A stretch of 64,000 nucleotides of DNA from Trichosanthes cucumerina (lineage: Eukaryota > Streptophyta > Magnoliopsida > Cucurbitales > Cucurbitaceae): positions 41,372,252-41,436,251 of the forward strand of contig CM071845.1 of the NCBI GenBank assembly GCA_036507285.1. The letters run 5' to 3'. Made by a program: the position numbers and the translations under genes. The notes under the pieces are model-generated. The model searched no databases, was not told the origin of the DNA, and was given only the letters and a program-made list of their open reading frames with translations. Of this stretch, positions 34,880-46,298 are shown in pieces. Each line of letters starts with the position of its first letter. Positions within the stretch are counted from its first letter, which is position 1.

Positions 34880-36819
34880 ATCTTTTATAAACTTAGCTAA
34901 AGTTGGTTAAATGCTTTAGGTTGACTTATTTATTTATTTTCGTGTTTTAAAAAGGAGATTATGATGTAAATAATAAGGTAGGAGCTCGCCAAAGGAGGTG
35001 AAGGCTCGGAGTTAAGTTTGGCAAGAAGGTGGTGTCAAATTCTTAATAAGACATCAAGCAGCTGGAAAATGGGGCAACTTCAATCGACCATATCTCTCTG
35101 TCTACTGAACCAAATTCGATGATTTTTTAGTCAAAATCTCAGAAATTGAGTGTAGAATACGAAACGGGTTGGCTTTTCAAAAATACCAAGAGGATGAAGG
35201 AGACAAGTGCAGAACAGTGAAGGGTGTTCAAGTTTCTCGGGTAGCAGAACAGTATGAGGAGATCAGTCTGTTTTGAGCTCTTGAGGAGGAATTAGAAGCT
35301 GAAAGTTTGAGGTAAGTAAGCTAAGATATTTTCCTTGAGGTTTATCAAAAAATATTTGGTGGTTGTGTTTATAAATTTTGAGGAACCCAAGCTGAAAGTT
35401 GAACCTGTAATTTTAGGTGAAAGGGAAAAACTTCTAGCAAGAGATTGAAGGAGATTCTCTTCCATTTCTATATACCTTACAACCAATTGTGTGTATGGCT
35501 ATTCTGAATTGAGTTATGGGACTGAATTAGACCTGTTTCTAAGGTGCATAAGGAAAGGAATTGATGTTACTAATTTCATTTTCAGGGAAAATGGAGATAG
35601 GAAAAGCGTATAACCCTTGGAACCCTTTTGGTGATTGTAAGTGACTCTATTTTAGGATTATGCTTGACCTATGTTTTTCTTCAAAAACATAATTGTTGCT
35701 CATTGAATCCTGTTTGAACTAATTATTTATAGCTTCATGGAGTTTCTAACATAAAGTTCGTGGTGGAACCTAAGCATGTTATGATTTAGTTTGTAACTAT
35801 AAATCCAAGTATGGAAACTAAATTATGAAAGTATGTTTTCCTTTAGAGAATGTTTTGTGTAAATCCACTTGGGAACATGTTTAGAAGATAATGTGAAAAT
35901 TTCGAGAAATTGTTGTATGTATTAGAAAGAAATGATTTCCATGGTAAACAAGTTATGCCCTTGTTTGTGGTTAACCCCTAATACTGAAGGACATTCGAGA
36001 AGGTACTTAGGGGGGGATGAACCATAATTTCCCGATACTGAAGGACAATGAGAAGGTATTCGAGTAGTAAATGGTCTTACCTTAATACTGAAGGACATAG
36101 AGAAGGTATTAGGGAAAACCAAAGGGCCAAAGGTATTACGTGCACATGAGTGAGGTATGAACCTTATTGGTATAAATGTAACTCTACCACCTCTATGGTT
36201 CAAAAGTGGTATCATGCCATGTGTTTTATTGTTATGAACTTTTACATTATTGATCTATATACCCTCAATATAATACTACATTATGAGTTGTGTGTTATGC
36301 ATAAGTGGTGACTTACCTTTAATTGGAAGCATGGTTTGTTTATGTTTACAACATATGTTAAGCTATTTTCTACTTATAGTCTGCCATAATTATGCTTCAC
36401 CTGTGAGCTTATAATAGACACTCACAGGGGTTCCTAGCTCACGTTTTCTTTATGTCTACTATTCCCAGGTAGAAGACGAGTTTCCAGTGCTTAGCCTTGA
36501 CAAGACCTATTTGCCACCACGCCATTTAGCTCCTTGTATATACACTTTCTTTTGTATATGGTTTGTAGTGAGAACATATTAGATGGGTTGTAATAACCTT
36601 GAAAGTTTTATAATTACCTAAAGAACATAGTAATGGAAGTGAATGTGTTTCATTTATGTGTGTATATCAGTGCTTAATTTTGCTTGTTCCAACGTGTTGT
36701 GTTACGTTTAATTTAAGTTAAGTCTTGGGTTAGTCAAGGAAAGCCAACGAGAGGTTTGGTTATCTTTGTCTTTGCATCTCTTCCTAGGTTAGGCAAGTAA
36801 GCTGGGACGGGGTGTGACA
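34880..36819 (+). mobile_element. Solo gypsy LTR, right part
   Basis: Continues from 33026 after the C LTR to GGGGTGTGACA at 36819. It includes a three-copy short repeat (35981-36108). ORFs on either strand here are short and featureless. Confidence 0.85.
35981..36108 (+). repeat. Three-copy minisatellite in gypsy LTR
   Basis: ATACTGAAGGACA followed by GAGAAGGTA occurs at 35981-36004, 36035-36058 and 36085-36108, about 50 bp apart, with diverged spacers. Confidence 0.85.
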
Positions 36820-36824
36820 CTGGG

Positions 36825-37246
36825 TAAGGGTCCCTGCAGTGGATGTGTGAAAGCTAGTGTCCTTGCACAAAAAAAAAAGAAGAAAATAGAAAAAGTGGCA
36901 TCAAAAGAGTGATTAAGTGCTAAGTAAAGTTGTTTATTTCTTGAATGTGGAGAGGCTCAAAGATTAGTAATTAAGACCAGTGTAGGGGGAAGTTGAATGG
37001 AGAACCTAATAAAGTTGATTCGGGCTTAGTAAAAATGAAGGGAACATAGGCTAATCACACACACACGTAGGAACACTTAGGAAAATTTTAAAATTACTTG
37101 TTGAAGTGTTATGTTTAAGTGTTTCTTGTGATTGCAAAATTTTCTCTTAAATCTTTGAGGCTTGAATCAAATGTATGTTTAAGAACAATCTAATGTTTAA
37201 CTCTGTTTTTGCTCGGGACTAGCAAAAGTTTAAGTTTGGGGGTGTT
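36825..37246 (+). other. Athila-like 3' non-coding region, right part, and PPT
   Basis: Resumes after the gypsy LTR; contains an A-rich run (36869-36895) and ends with the polypurine tract TTTAAGTTTGGGGGTGT (37230-37246) next to the 3' LTR. Confidence 0.75.
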
Positions 37247-37469
37247 TGATAGCACACAAAATGTGTTATCCTTAGGCTTAAGTATTGCTAGTTTTATGAT
37301 GATTTCAGGGCTTTTACGTGTTTAATTCACTCAATTTCAGGTGACAAGCTTAAACGGAGCTCTTGGAGACAATTTAGATCACTCGGGATCAAAATAATGC
37401 TATTTGGAGCTAAATATAACATCAAATGGAAGAGAGGAGACCAAACCAAGCTGAAGACCCGAGGTGATG

Positions 37470-37753
37470 GCGTTGCAACGCCATATAGAGCGTTGCAACG
37501 CCGAACGTGCAGCCAAACAGCTTTGAAGTCCATCAGCGACATACGGTAGCGGCGCTGCGGCGTCACAACGCTAGATAAATAAGGGCGCACGCATGAGAAG
37601 CCGCACAAAGGGCGTTGCAACGCTGCCTTGCAGCGTCGCAACGCTATTTCGATAAGGAGTGCGCGCGTTAAGGTAGAAGCGTTGCAACGCTGCCGATAGT
37701 TTCCATATTTACCACGCGTTTAGGGTACAACGTTGTCCCTAGCGTTGCAACGC
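37470..37753 (+). repeat. Palindrome cluster in Athila-like 3' LTR
   Basis: Exact GCGTTGCAACGC at 37470-37481, 37490-37501, 37612-37623, 37680-37691 and 37742-37753; GCGTCGCAACGC at 37633-37644. Confidence 0.93.
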
Positions 37754-37768
37754 TGCCCCATTGATGCC

Positions 37769-37776
37769 TATAAAAA
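37769..37776 (+). promoter_or_regulatory. TATA box of Athila-like LTR
   Basis: CTATAAAAACAACC; the minus copy has CTATAAATAC at the same place (complement of 42868-42877). The palindrome cluster ends just upstream. Confidence 0.6.
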
Positions 37777-38645
37777 CAACCTTATGATTCTTGAAAAAGG
37801 GAGCACAATTTGGTAGAGTTTTGCCCTAATTTCGAAACACACCTTGTAAGAAGAGAGAAAATAGTGATTTTGGGAGCCAAAGCATTCGTGGAGGTTCGAG
37901 ATCGAAGACGGGAGCTCGGAGACGAAGGACCGGCATCGACACCTAAGTTTATTTCTCTTTCTTTCAATTTGTAATAGCGTTCTAAGACGTTTTCTACTTG
38001 TTTAGTTTGTTTTTCATGTGATTTAGAGTAGCTAAACATTGTAGTAGGATTTGATTTATTTGTTATGACTTTATTACAATATATTGAAGCATGTTTTGTT
38101 CTTATTTTTGGCCATTCGCTCTGCACTCCTTATTTCGTTGATTCAAGTGGACTCGAGAGATAAAGCTTGAATTAGAGCAAAATTGTCAAAACCCTTAGTA
38201 GTCTGGCACGAGAGTGACCTAGAATTCTTAGGGAAACACTTAAAGAAGTTACTTAATGCCATGCATGTTGTAGGTTCGTATGGAGACTATGAATTCTATT
38301 GCATGTGTGAGGCTCACTAAGAACCGAGAGGTTTTCTCGAGTAATTTACTTCTTGTTTATAAATTCATCTCATGAGGTCAATGCATGTGTAGTTAGGTTA
38401 TTAACTTGTAAAATCACTTCCTTTAATTCTATCAAATCGTGTCTCCACATGTTTGTTTGTTTGGTTGTCTTATTCATCAAACACCTATCCATGTTTTGTT
38501 GCTTTAGCTAAATTTGAGAATTAGTATCTTAATACTTAATTAATCTAGAAACCCATTCTCGAGGACGATACTTGGACTCATAAATCACTATACTAAAACT
38601 TGACACGTACACTGCGGTATTGCATAACTATAATTTTACGCAACA

Positions 38646-39174
38646 TTGGTCCTGTCCACCCTCACCCGTACTAGTCAAAGACGGACCCTCGAGAGCGCGG
38701 AGTCCGTAACACGCTTTCGGGATTGTGTCGAGTCACTAATGGTCATCACGAAGTTATTAGTCCCTTCTTGTCACCGGTGTTACATCAGTGAGGTCTAATA
38801 ATTCACGATCCCGGTATTGTACAATCTCATTGCACAGGATGCCCCCACTCGCATGTCAACCACATGAACGAGTCAGATCACCTTGTTTGTATCTAATACA
38901 AAGCGGGCCGCATCCACAGTGTATCCAGGATTAGGTCTCCAACCCTATCCATATACTATAGACCGTTCGGATCATTAACTCGAACGTGATCTTCCCTGTG
39001 TGTCCACTACACACCGTTCAAGTTCTAGTTCTCTCATAAATTCAATGACCCTGGAGCTTAGTTTATTGGAAAAGTTTATAAATTTTGCGAGATACAAAGT
39101 GATGAAATGAATTACTCTTATTAATTTCAAACAAGATATATTACAATCACGAGATTAGGACAAAAATCTCAACA
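38646..39174 (-). mobile_element. Copia LTR type C, right part (host of Athila-like element)
   Basis: Resumes the minus C LTR cut at 28148 and ends ATCTCAACA at 39174. It was itself inserted into, or recombined with, the Athila-like copy to the right; the right flank is GCCAC and the left end is lost. Confidence 0.88.
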
Positions 39175-39525
39175 GCCACAACATATCAATAACTTCCCAC
39201 CCCCAAACTTAAACTAAACATTGTCCCCAATGTTTTTAAAAATAAGTACAAAGCAGTTATTAGGGTAAGAGTGAACAATACTGTCCTGAGTTATAGAGAT
39301 CTTTATAATTTTATGAGTTTCTTAAATAGCCAAGACACGTGTGCTAGAGTTCCATAGAACGGGAGCATGGGTTTCAACGAGGGAAGACATCAATAACAAC
39401 CTAATAAAGCAAAGCAAACAAACTAGTAAGAAAACAACAAACAACCAAAACAAACTAAAAACAGAAATGACAAAAATGTAAAGCTTGAGTTGCCTCCCCA
39501 GAAGTGCTTTCTTTAACGTCTTTAG
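39175..39525 (-). mobile_element. Athila-like copy 2 (minus): 3' region stub and hairpin motif
   Basis: The reverse complement gives, in order, the hairpin motif (39484-39531, decayed to CTTCTGGGGAGGCAACTCAAG), a T-rich tract ending TTATTAG, an ATG with GTTGAAACCCATGCTCCCG, the AAACATTG-TCCC-CAATGTTT hairpin (39216-39235) and TTTAAGTTTGGGGGTGGGA. The element is cut at 39175 by the C LTR, so its 3' LTR is missing. Confidence 0.8.
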
Positions 39526-40806
39526 CTACACTGTACTCCCTCAGGGTGTTTCTTTCCTATCCTGCAGCGCTCGGAGTGATGTATTCATTTGGCCGATCTG
39601 GGTCTCAATATTCTTTATGGCAGCTCCATGACTAGTCACTATACCAGTTAGACTGATGACGTCATTCTCCAGCATGTTGGACCTATTTCTGGATTCAGCT
39701 ATGAAGGAGTGCACTGTCTCTTCCAGAGATAGTTTCCTCTCAGATGTAGAAGCATACCCTGTTATGAGGATTCAACACATTTTTATTGTTAGAATAAAAG
39801 AAGTTTTTGTGATACCTCAAACCTTGATTATAATGTGTTGGAAGGGTATTCTAAGTCTTGTTTCCTCCATAAGTGTTGCTTCTGTTGTTCAGATAATATA
39901 TTTTCTCCAAAGTAGATTCTCCATTGCGCTGAGAGCATTGAGAGGGTACTAATGTTTGGGGTGATCCTGCAAAATTATTTAGAGCACGAGTGAAGGATGC
40001 CATATGAGATCTTAGGGAGGTTACCTCATTCAATTGATACAATCTAGTAGATCTGTCATTGTCTGTAGGCCACTGGTAGATGGCAGTTGCCACTTCCTAT
40101 AGGAGTGCACGTACTTCTGCCACAGTCTGTAGGCCACTGGTAGAATGGTCCTGGTCTTACCTTCAAGTCCATTATAGAATAATTGTACCTGGAGCCAAAC
40201 TGGGTAGCCATGTTGTGGGCATCTCCTGAGCATGTCCTCATATCGTTCCCAGGCCTCAAATAGTTGCTCTCCCTCCTGTTGCTTGAATGTTCCTATCTCT
40301 GTCCTTAACCTTGCAGCTTTAATAGGTTGAAATAATTTAGTCATGAAGGCTTGGGCCAGCTCCGTATAAGAGCTGATACTGCCTGGTGGGAGAGACCCTA
40401 GCCATTCCTTAGCTCTACCCTGCAAGAGAAAGGAAAGAGACGTCAGCGAATACTATCAGCAGAAATACCATTTAACTTAATTGTACAACAGATTTCTAAA
40501 AAAATTTTGCAAGTGTGTGTTAGGGTCTTCTATGGCTTGTCCTCTAAAAGCATCTTCCCTAACCATCTGGATAAGCCGTGTTTTAAGTCCAAATTTGTTA
40601 GCATTTATGTGGGCATGAAAAATTCCAGCCTTCTCATAATTAAACACAGGTTGGAAATACCCCCTTATGGGTTTAGGGTCGTTGTTGATTAATTCCTGAT
40701 CAACCATTGTCAGAATTTCTTCTCTCCCTTGCCTTAGGAGTCTCCTACAGTTCCTTTCAATCTCAGGATCAAAAGGGTGCAAGTCTGCAGCTCTATCCTT
40801 GGGCAT
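39526..40806 (-). pseudogene. gag: Athila-like copy 2 gag, broken
   Basis: The ATG at 40804-40806 opens MPKDRAADLHPFDPEIERN, then RLLRQGREEIL, NPKPIRGYFQP-type, MVREDAFRGQAIEDPNTHLQNF; an alteration near 40480 shifts the frame. From 40425 down to 40030 the frame gives GRAKEWLGSLPPGS, ELAQAFMTKLFQP, RLRTEIGTFKQQEGEQLFEA, WERYEDMLRRCPQHGYP, FYNGLEGKTRTIL, then an inserted duplicate of GLQTMTDLL-like sequence (40050-40145). It ends at TAG 39526-39528, again inside the hairpin motif. Length 1281 bp, against 1303 in copy 1. No pol. Confidence 0.85.
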
Positions 40807-40917
40807 ACACTTGGAGGTATAAAAAAAACATGAATTAGACAACAAACTAGTCAAGGAAAGAAAACATAAAAAGAAAGAAAACACACTAAAAATAAAACAG
40901 AGAACTAAAACATAAAA

Positions 40918-40968
40918 CTTGGATTGCCTCACAAGAAGGCCTTTCTTTAACGTCTTTAGCTAGACGGT
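40918..40968 (-). promoter_or_regulatory. Hairpin motif after ORF0, copy 2
   Basis: Reverse complement GTCTAGCTAAAGACGTTAAA ... CTTGTGAGGCAATCCAAG. Same place as 30509-30556 in copy 1; two stem positions have changed. Between it and the gag ATG is a T-rich tract ending CCTCCAAG. Confidence 0.75.
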
Positions 40969-40974
40969 GACTTA

Positions 40975-41754
40975 TCAAGACACGTAAAACTGCTCATATT
41001 TCTTCGGGCCCTTCTTGCTTGAATCGATATAGCCTTCTAAGTCTAAAAGGCTATCTTGTTTTTTCGGGGTACATGACAAAAGATTATTTTTGGTATTTTT
41101 GTATATTAAACTAAAAGAACAAAAATCAAAACAAGACTCCTGAGTGTAGGACAAATGGCTATCAAGATTAAAGGAAACTTCTGGAGATAAAAGGGGTAAG
41201 GACTTTTCAGCCTCGAACTCTATCACCTGAATCTTCCGTGTGGAAGTGATTGTATTACCACTGTCTACCTCACAAACTTGTTTCTTGTGTGTTTCAGTCT
41301 TCTCCAACCTATCCTCACTATCATATGAATAAGTCCTCCTAGGGGGCTCTTCCTTAGTGGTAAGAATAAGAAACTGTTAGTGTAAGGCCTCAAGGGAAAT
41401 TACTAATTGATTAAGATAATGAGTTCTTTCATGTACTATTTCCCAAAGCTCTACCACTTTAGCCTCTAACCTATCCAACCTTTCTAATTCATCATGGACC
41501 AAATTTTTAATTTTCAACTCTAACGTATATTCCATTATTAGGTCCACAAGAGAAGAGATTTCTACATGTTGGTTGGGATAAGAGAAATTTTGGTTTCAAG
41601 TGCCTATATAATTACAATCAAAAGATTTTTCATCAATCATAGATTCAGAATGGTAAAAATTAGACAAATGGTATCTAGAAAAGTCATGATGCACATACCT
41701 AGGGTCCTGAGAGAGACAATACAATTGTGGAGAATCAAAATCATGCAAAGTCAT
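40975..41754 (-). pseudogene. ORF0 of Athila-like copy 2, with stops
   Basis: ATG at 41752-41754 (MTLHDFDSPQLYCLSQDP) and a stop at 40975-40977 after the shared GYIDSSKKGPKKYEQFYV ending. In-frame stops interrupt it (for instance in IGT*NQNF and ALH*QFL). It keeps IKNLVHDELERLDRLEAKVV, the coiled-coil part, and the acidic middle. The total length, 780 bp, is a whole number of codons (260) and nearly equals copy 1. Product unknown. Confidence 0.7.
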
Positions 41755-41970
41755 ACTTGAAAAATCAGTACATCAAATCAAGACTTTTACACAATAGCAA
41801 CACAACCAAAAACAGGAGACAAAGACTCAAAAACACACAAGACTATAACAAATAAGGAAACAAACAACAAACACACAAAGAAAACAAATAAGGAAAGACA
41901 ACACAAACAAACTTTAGTCTAAAATCTCAAATTTTTGCCTAATATTAATTAATCTAATTAATTGTCATTT

Positions 41971-41986
41971 CCTGGCAACGACGCCA
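41971..41986 (-). other. Primer-binding site, Athila-like copy 2
   Basis: Complement TGGCGTCGTTGCCAGG, close to the tRNA-Asp type site; six bases from the LTR. Confidence 0.82.
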
Positions 41987-41992
41987 AAAACT

Positions 41993-43430
41993 TGTTGCGT
42001 AAACTTTTAATAATGCAATACCACAAGTGTACACGTCAAGTTTTAGTATAGTGATTTAAGAGTCCAAGTATCGTCCTCGGGAATGGGTTTCTAGATTAAT
42101 TAATTACCAAGATACTAATTCTCAATTTTAGCTAAAGTAACATAACATGGATAGATGGTGAAAGTGAAGACAAAAGACATACAAACAGGTGGAGACACGA
42201 ATTGACAGATTTCAAGGAAAATGACTTCACAAGTTAATAACTTAATTAATACATGCAATGAACTAATGTGATGAATTTATAAACAAGAAGTAGGATACTC
42301 AAGCAAATCTCTTGATTCTTAGTGAGCCTCGCACACACAATGAAGTCTATAGACTCCATATGAATCTAAAGCATGCACAACATTAAGCAACTTCTTTATG
42401 TGTTTCCCTTAGACTTCTAGGTCATTCTCATGCCATACTTTTATGACTTCTTACAACTTTGCTCTAATCTAAGCTTTTTATCTCGAGTCCACTTAAACCA
42501 ACAATATCAAAGAATTAAAGAACGAATTGCCAAAAATAAATAACAAAATATACTTCAAAACATGGCAAACAAGTCTTAACATGTAATTCAAATCCTAACT
42601 ACAACATTTAGCTATTCTAAATCATAATAAAACCAAACTAAAAGTGTAGAAAACGTCTTAAAATGGTGTTACAAACTGAAAGAAAAATAAATTAAACTTA
42701 TGTATCGATATCGGTCCTTCGTCTCTGCGCTTTCGTCTCGATCTCGAACCTCCACGAATGATTTAGCTCCTAAGGATTGCTCTATTTTCTCTTCTTAAAG
42801 GGTGTTTTTCAAAATTAGGGTGAAATCTCTATCAAATTCGGCTCCCTTTGCAACAAGGTGTAATGTTGTATTTATAGGAGTTTTCGGTACAACGTTGCAA
42901 CGCTAGGGATAGCGTTGCAACGCTGTACCCTAAACACGTAGCATATATGGAAATAGTCGATAGCGTAGCGACGCTGAGGGCGGCGTTGCAACGTTGTTAC
43001 CCTAAAAGCGCGCGTCTCTATCGATCTTGCATTGCGACGCTGCAAAGCTGCATTGCAACGCCCTAGCTACGACCTTTCTGCTTGGATTCCTTATCGAGTT
43101 AGCATTGTGACGCTGCAAGGCAGCGTTGCAACGACATCGACAATAGTCTTTTATGCTTTAAATCTGCAAGCTCAGCGTTGCAACGCTCTGCATGGCATTG
43201 CAACACCATCACCTCGGGTCTACTAGCTTGGAATTGTCCTTCTACTTCCATCTAATGTTATTTTTAGCTCCAAAAAACCTCGTTTCCATCCCGAGTGATC
43301 TAAAATGTCTCCAATTGTCCTGTTTATGCTCTTTACCGGGAATTCAATGATTCACACACATAAAAGCCCTGAAATTATCATAAAACTAGCAATAATGAAG
43401 CCTAAGGATAGAACATTTTGTGTGCTATCA
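41993..43430 (-). mobile_element. Athila-like 5' LTR, copy 2 (minus)
   Basis: From TGTTGCGTAAA (complement of the CA end) to GTGTGCTATCA (complement of TGATAGCACAC), 1438 bp. It is older than copy 1 by eye, with many small differences. Exact palindromes at 42912-42923 and 43175-43186 with several decayed ones between (42892-42903, 42983-42994, near 43050 and 43122). TATA complement TTTATA at 42871. Confidence 0.9.
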
Positions 43431-43941
43431 TAAGGGTCAATGAAAAGTGGATCTCATAAAAATAATGGAGGAAATGACTTAGACATGAGATCCAAAAGTT
43501 CAACCCTAATCATAGGGCGGGACTCCAAAACGAATAGGGTTGTGCACGAAATTATCTAAGCTCAATTAGCCATACACATATAGGTTTAATTTCTTAGTCT
43601 CCTAAAGGTTTTGGAGCAAAATCGAATAGGAGTCGAATCTGATTTACTTAGGTTTAAGATTGTTGGCACAATTGCTACTGCATTTTCGGCAGTATTTTCT
43701 CCGAAAAGGCAAGAAGGACTTAAATTCTCTTCTTTTTAATTATCGATTTTTCCTTAATTTCAAGTAGCATAGATACTTTCAAATCACTTTTACAAAATTG
43801 GTTCCTCATTTGCATTATTGTTAGCATATTTTGTTTTCCAAGTAAGATTTGTTAAAATTCATGCCTTGTGGGTTCGATAATCTAGAATATTTCCAGTTTA
43901 TATTACTTCAATCATATGCACTTGCTTGTAACGGACGATCA
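43431..43941. other. Probable remnant of an older gypsy LTR
   Basis: No ORF and no match to the LTR types above. It lies directly before a degraded Athila-type PBS, so it is probably the 3' end of that element's LTR; its start cannot be fixed. Confidence 0.4.
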
Positions 43942-43947
43942 ATGTTT

Positions 43948-43965
43948 TGATATTGTTGTTGGGGA
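43948..43965 (+). other. Degraded tRNA-Asp type primer-binding site
   Basis: TGATATTGTTGTTGGGGA followed by ACGAC; compared with TGGCGCCGTTGCCGGGGA it has lost its C and CG positions mostly by transitions. Confidence 0.5.
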
Positions 43966-44199
43966 ACGACATTTTTAACAAATTTTAGTTTGGTTACAAA
44001 GTTTGCAAGCAAAAGTGCAAGTAAATTTGCAATTGCATTTGTAGTTTCAAATTCTCTATCATAGGACGCCTGAACTTGAATTGCACGTTGAGGGAGAGCA
44101 ATTGCAGGTAGAGAAAGCCAAAACATAGATTTGATTACTCAAGATAACCCACAGGATTGAAGTAGACATCATTGCAACATTGAGCGCACAAGCAACATC

Positions 44200-44905
44200 A
44201 TTGAGCTATATGATTGAGACTTTGATGAAGTGAAATTCCATAGCTCCTTCTAACTCTATTCCTTCTATTTCTTGTATTTATTGTAAAGGAAGTCATTTAT
44301 TTCAAAATTGTCCTTATAATCCTAATTCTTTGTGTTATGGATTTCTACCCTGCTTTACAAATCAACATCAGTATCAGTATTTCCAACAAGAGAAGATGAT
44401 TATAAAAGAGCTTACAATTGAAGAACTCATAAAGGAACATATGGTAAAGAAAGATGTTGTGATGAAAAAACAAGATGCATGCCTATGAAATTTGGAGATC
44501 TAGTTGGAACAAATTGCAAATGAATCGAAGGATAGATCACAAGGAATCTTGCTCAACAATATAGAGACTTCCAAACAAGAAGAAGAAGAAGAATGTGAGG
44601 CGGTAACACTTCGAGCTTAATTGGAACATGAAGACTTTAAACTCCCAGTAGAGGCACAATACATTCCAATATTTGAAAGCACTGAGGAACCAAAAGGGAA
44701 AGAAAAGATTAAAAAAGAAGCAACTCAAAAAGAGAAGGAACCAACAAAGGAATTTGCACTGAGCTATGCAGTTGCAATTTCACAACAAATGACATCCAAA
44801 GAATTCTCGATACTAGAAGTCCCTATTTTAACTTATTGTAGCTTGCAGGAAATGTTATATGAAGAAGAATGTAAAAAGAAAAGTATGACAGATGACAAAT
44901 TGTAG
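44200..44905 (+). pseudogene. gag: Old Athila-like gag C-terminal relic
   Basis: CIYCKGSHLFQNCPYNPNS (Cys codon at 44273) is a C-x2-C-x3-H-x4-C knuckle followed by PxNP, the form found in Athila-type gag. Further on, EEEECEAVTLRA (about 44587-44619) matches the ECKAxTLRSG landmark after Athila gag, with a stop next to it. The frame 44621-44905 is lysine/glutamate-rich. Stops occur between these parts. It is cut at 44926 by the D-type LTR. An antisense ORF at 44537-44728 is a shadow. Confidence 0.6.
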
Positions 44906-44925
44906 GATGTCATACAAGTTGCAAC

Positions 44926-46298
44926 TGTTTGGATTCGTGCCCTAAACTCGTGTATTTGTAATTATTCAAGGAAATGAATAAAAGTGTTATCTTTCCTTTA
45001 ATCTTGTATTCTCGCAATTACAAACTTAAATCCAATAAACTAAGCTCCAATGTCACATTTAGGAGACATTGAACTGTGTGTAGTTGACACATAACTAGGA
45101 TCAAGTTCAAGCATTTGACCTAAATGGTCTATAGTATATGGATTGGGTTGTGAACCTCATCCTGGAAACACTATGGATGCAACCCACTTTGTATTCGATA
45201 CAAACGAGACGATCCAGCTCGTTCATGTAGTTGACATGCGAGTGGCGGCTTCCTGTGCGATGAGATTGTACAAGGCTGGACCAAGAATTATTAGACTACT
45301 CTAGTAACGTCGTTGATAAATTAGGGCTAATAATTCACAAATGACCATTAATGACTCAACCTGAATCCTGAGTGGGTTGCGAACTCTTGTCTGCGGGGAT
45401 TTATCCTTAGACTCGTACGGGTGAGAGTGGCCACAGTTGCCGACTCAATAAGCCTACCTTCTCAGGGATGAAACCTCGTAGGGAACTGGGGACTCAACTT
45501 CGCAAGAAGGAATTCACTTATTCCCAAACTAGGGTAACTAGATAGGTTATTCCCTTAAGAGCTAAATATAGGTCTTGAACAACGAAGCCCCTCCCTCTTG
45601 CTAGCTCGAGAGGGACATTGTTTATGGTCGGACCATAAACATGTTGTTCATTAGAGAATCTGTGGTGCTTAAGGTGCAAGAAGTAGTCATAGGGGTAAAA
45701 TGATAATTTGACCCAGCTGTGACTACGAACAAGCTGTGAAGGGTTGACTCACGGGTATTGGTTAAATCAATGGACACAACCTATCCTATAGTGAAAAGAG
45801 TGCAACTACGAGTCTATAGCGGAGTGACGCGTAGTTAAGGAATGTTGATTGACGGGATCAATGAGTTTGATTAGTCAATCTCGTATCATTGGAGCTCATG
45901 ATCTGTAGGTCCATCATTGGCTCAACATGAAATTAAATGAGGGCATAAAGTTTGAGAATGAGTTTGAAGTGTTCAAAATCAATTTAGGGAATTATGTCAA
46001 TTATATATGATATAATTGATATAATATATAGTTCAATGTGAATATGATTCATAATAAACCTAATTATGTCTAATTATGGAATTAAGGCATATATTGAGGA
46101 AGTAATTTGAGAGACATGAAATTGAATTTGACTAAATTCAATTTCTCCACATTATGTAAATATGATTTACATAATAAGGTATTCGATACATTGTATTATG
46201 CATTTATGCATAATTAGTGGAGTTAGTGGCAAAATGGGTGTAGAATTTGTCTCTACCCACATTTCCTATAAAAGCATCCTTTTGGATGCATTTTGTGC
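44926..46298 (+). mobile_element. Copia 5' LTR, type D, left part
   Basis: Starts TGTTTGGATTCGTGCCC and shares the core of the other copia LTRs (GTAGTTGACATGCGAGTG, GTTGTTCATTAGAG). TATAAAAG at 46267-46274 is a likely TATA box. Interrupted at 46298 by a solo B LTR; resumes at 49750. Confidence 0.88.
46267..46274 (+). promoter_or_regulatory. Likely TATA box of D-type LTR
   Basis: CCTATAAAAGCATCC, canonical plant TATA sequence inside the LTR, about 370 bp (net) before the LTR end. Confidence 0.55.

Larger units (their letters stand above)
37247..38645 (+). mobile_element. Athila-like gypsy 3' LTR
   Basis: TGATAGCACAC to TTTTACGCAACA, 1399 bp. Over the last ~860 bp I count about 13 differences from the 5' LTR (near 1.5 %). 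The U3 differs more: extra palindrome-bearing sequence at 37480-37650. TATA box TATAAAAA at 37769-37776 lies 16 bp after a palindrome. Confidence 0.93.

Noticed and set aside
36869..36895. A-rich run as a poly(A) tail of a LINE or SINE
   Set aside because: No target duplication or LINE/SINE body lies next to it; it is inside the Athila-like 3' region.
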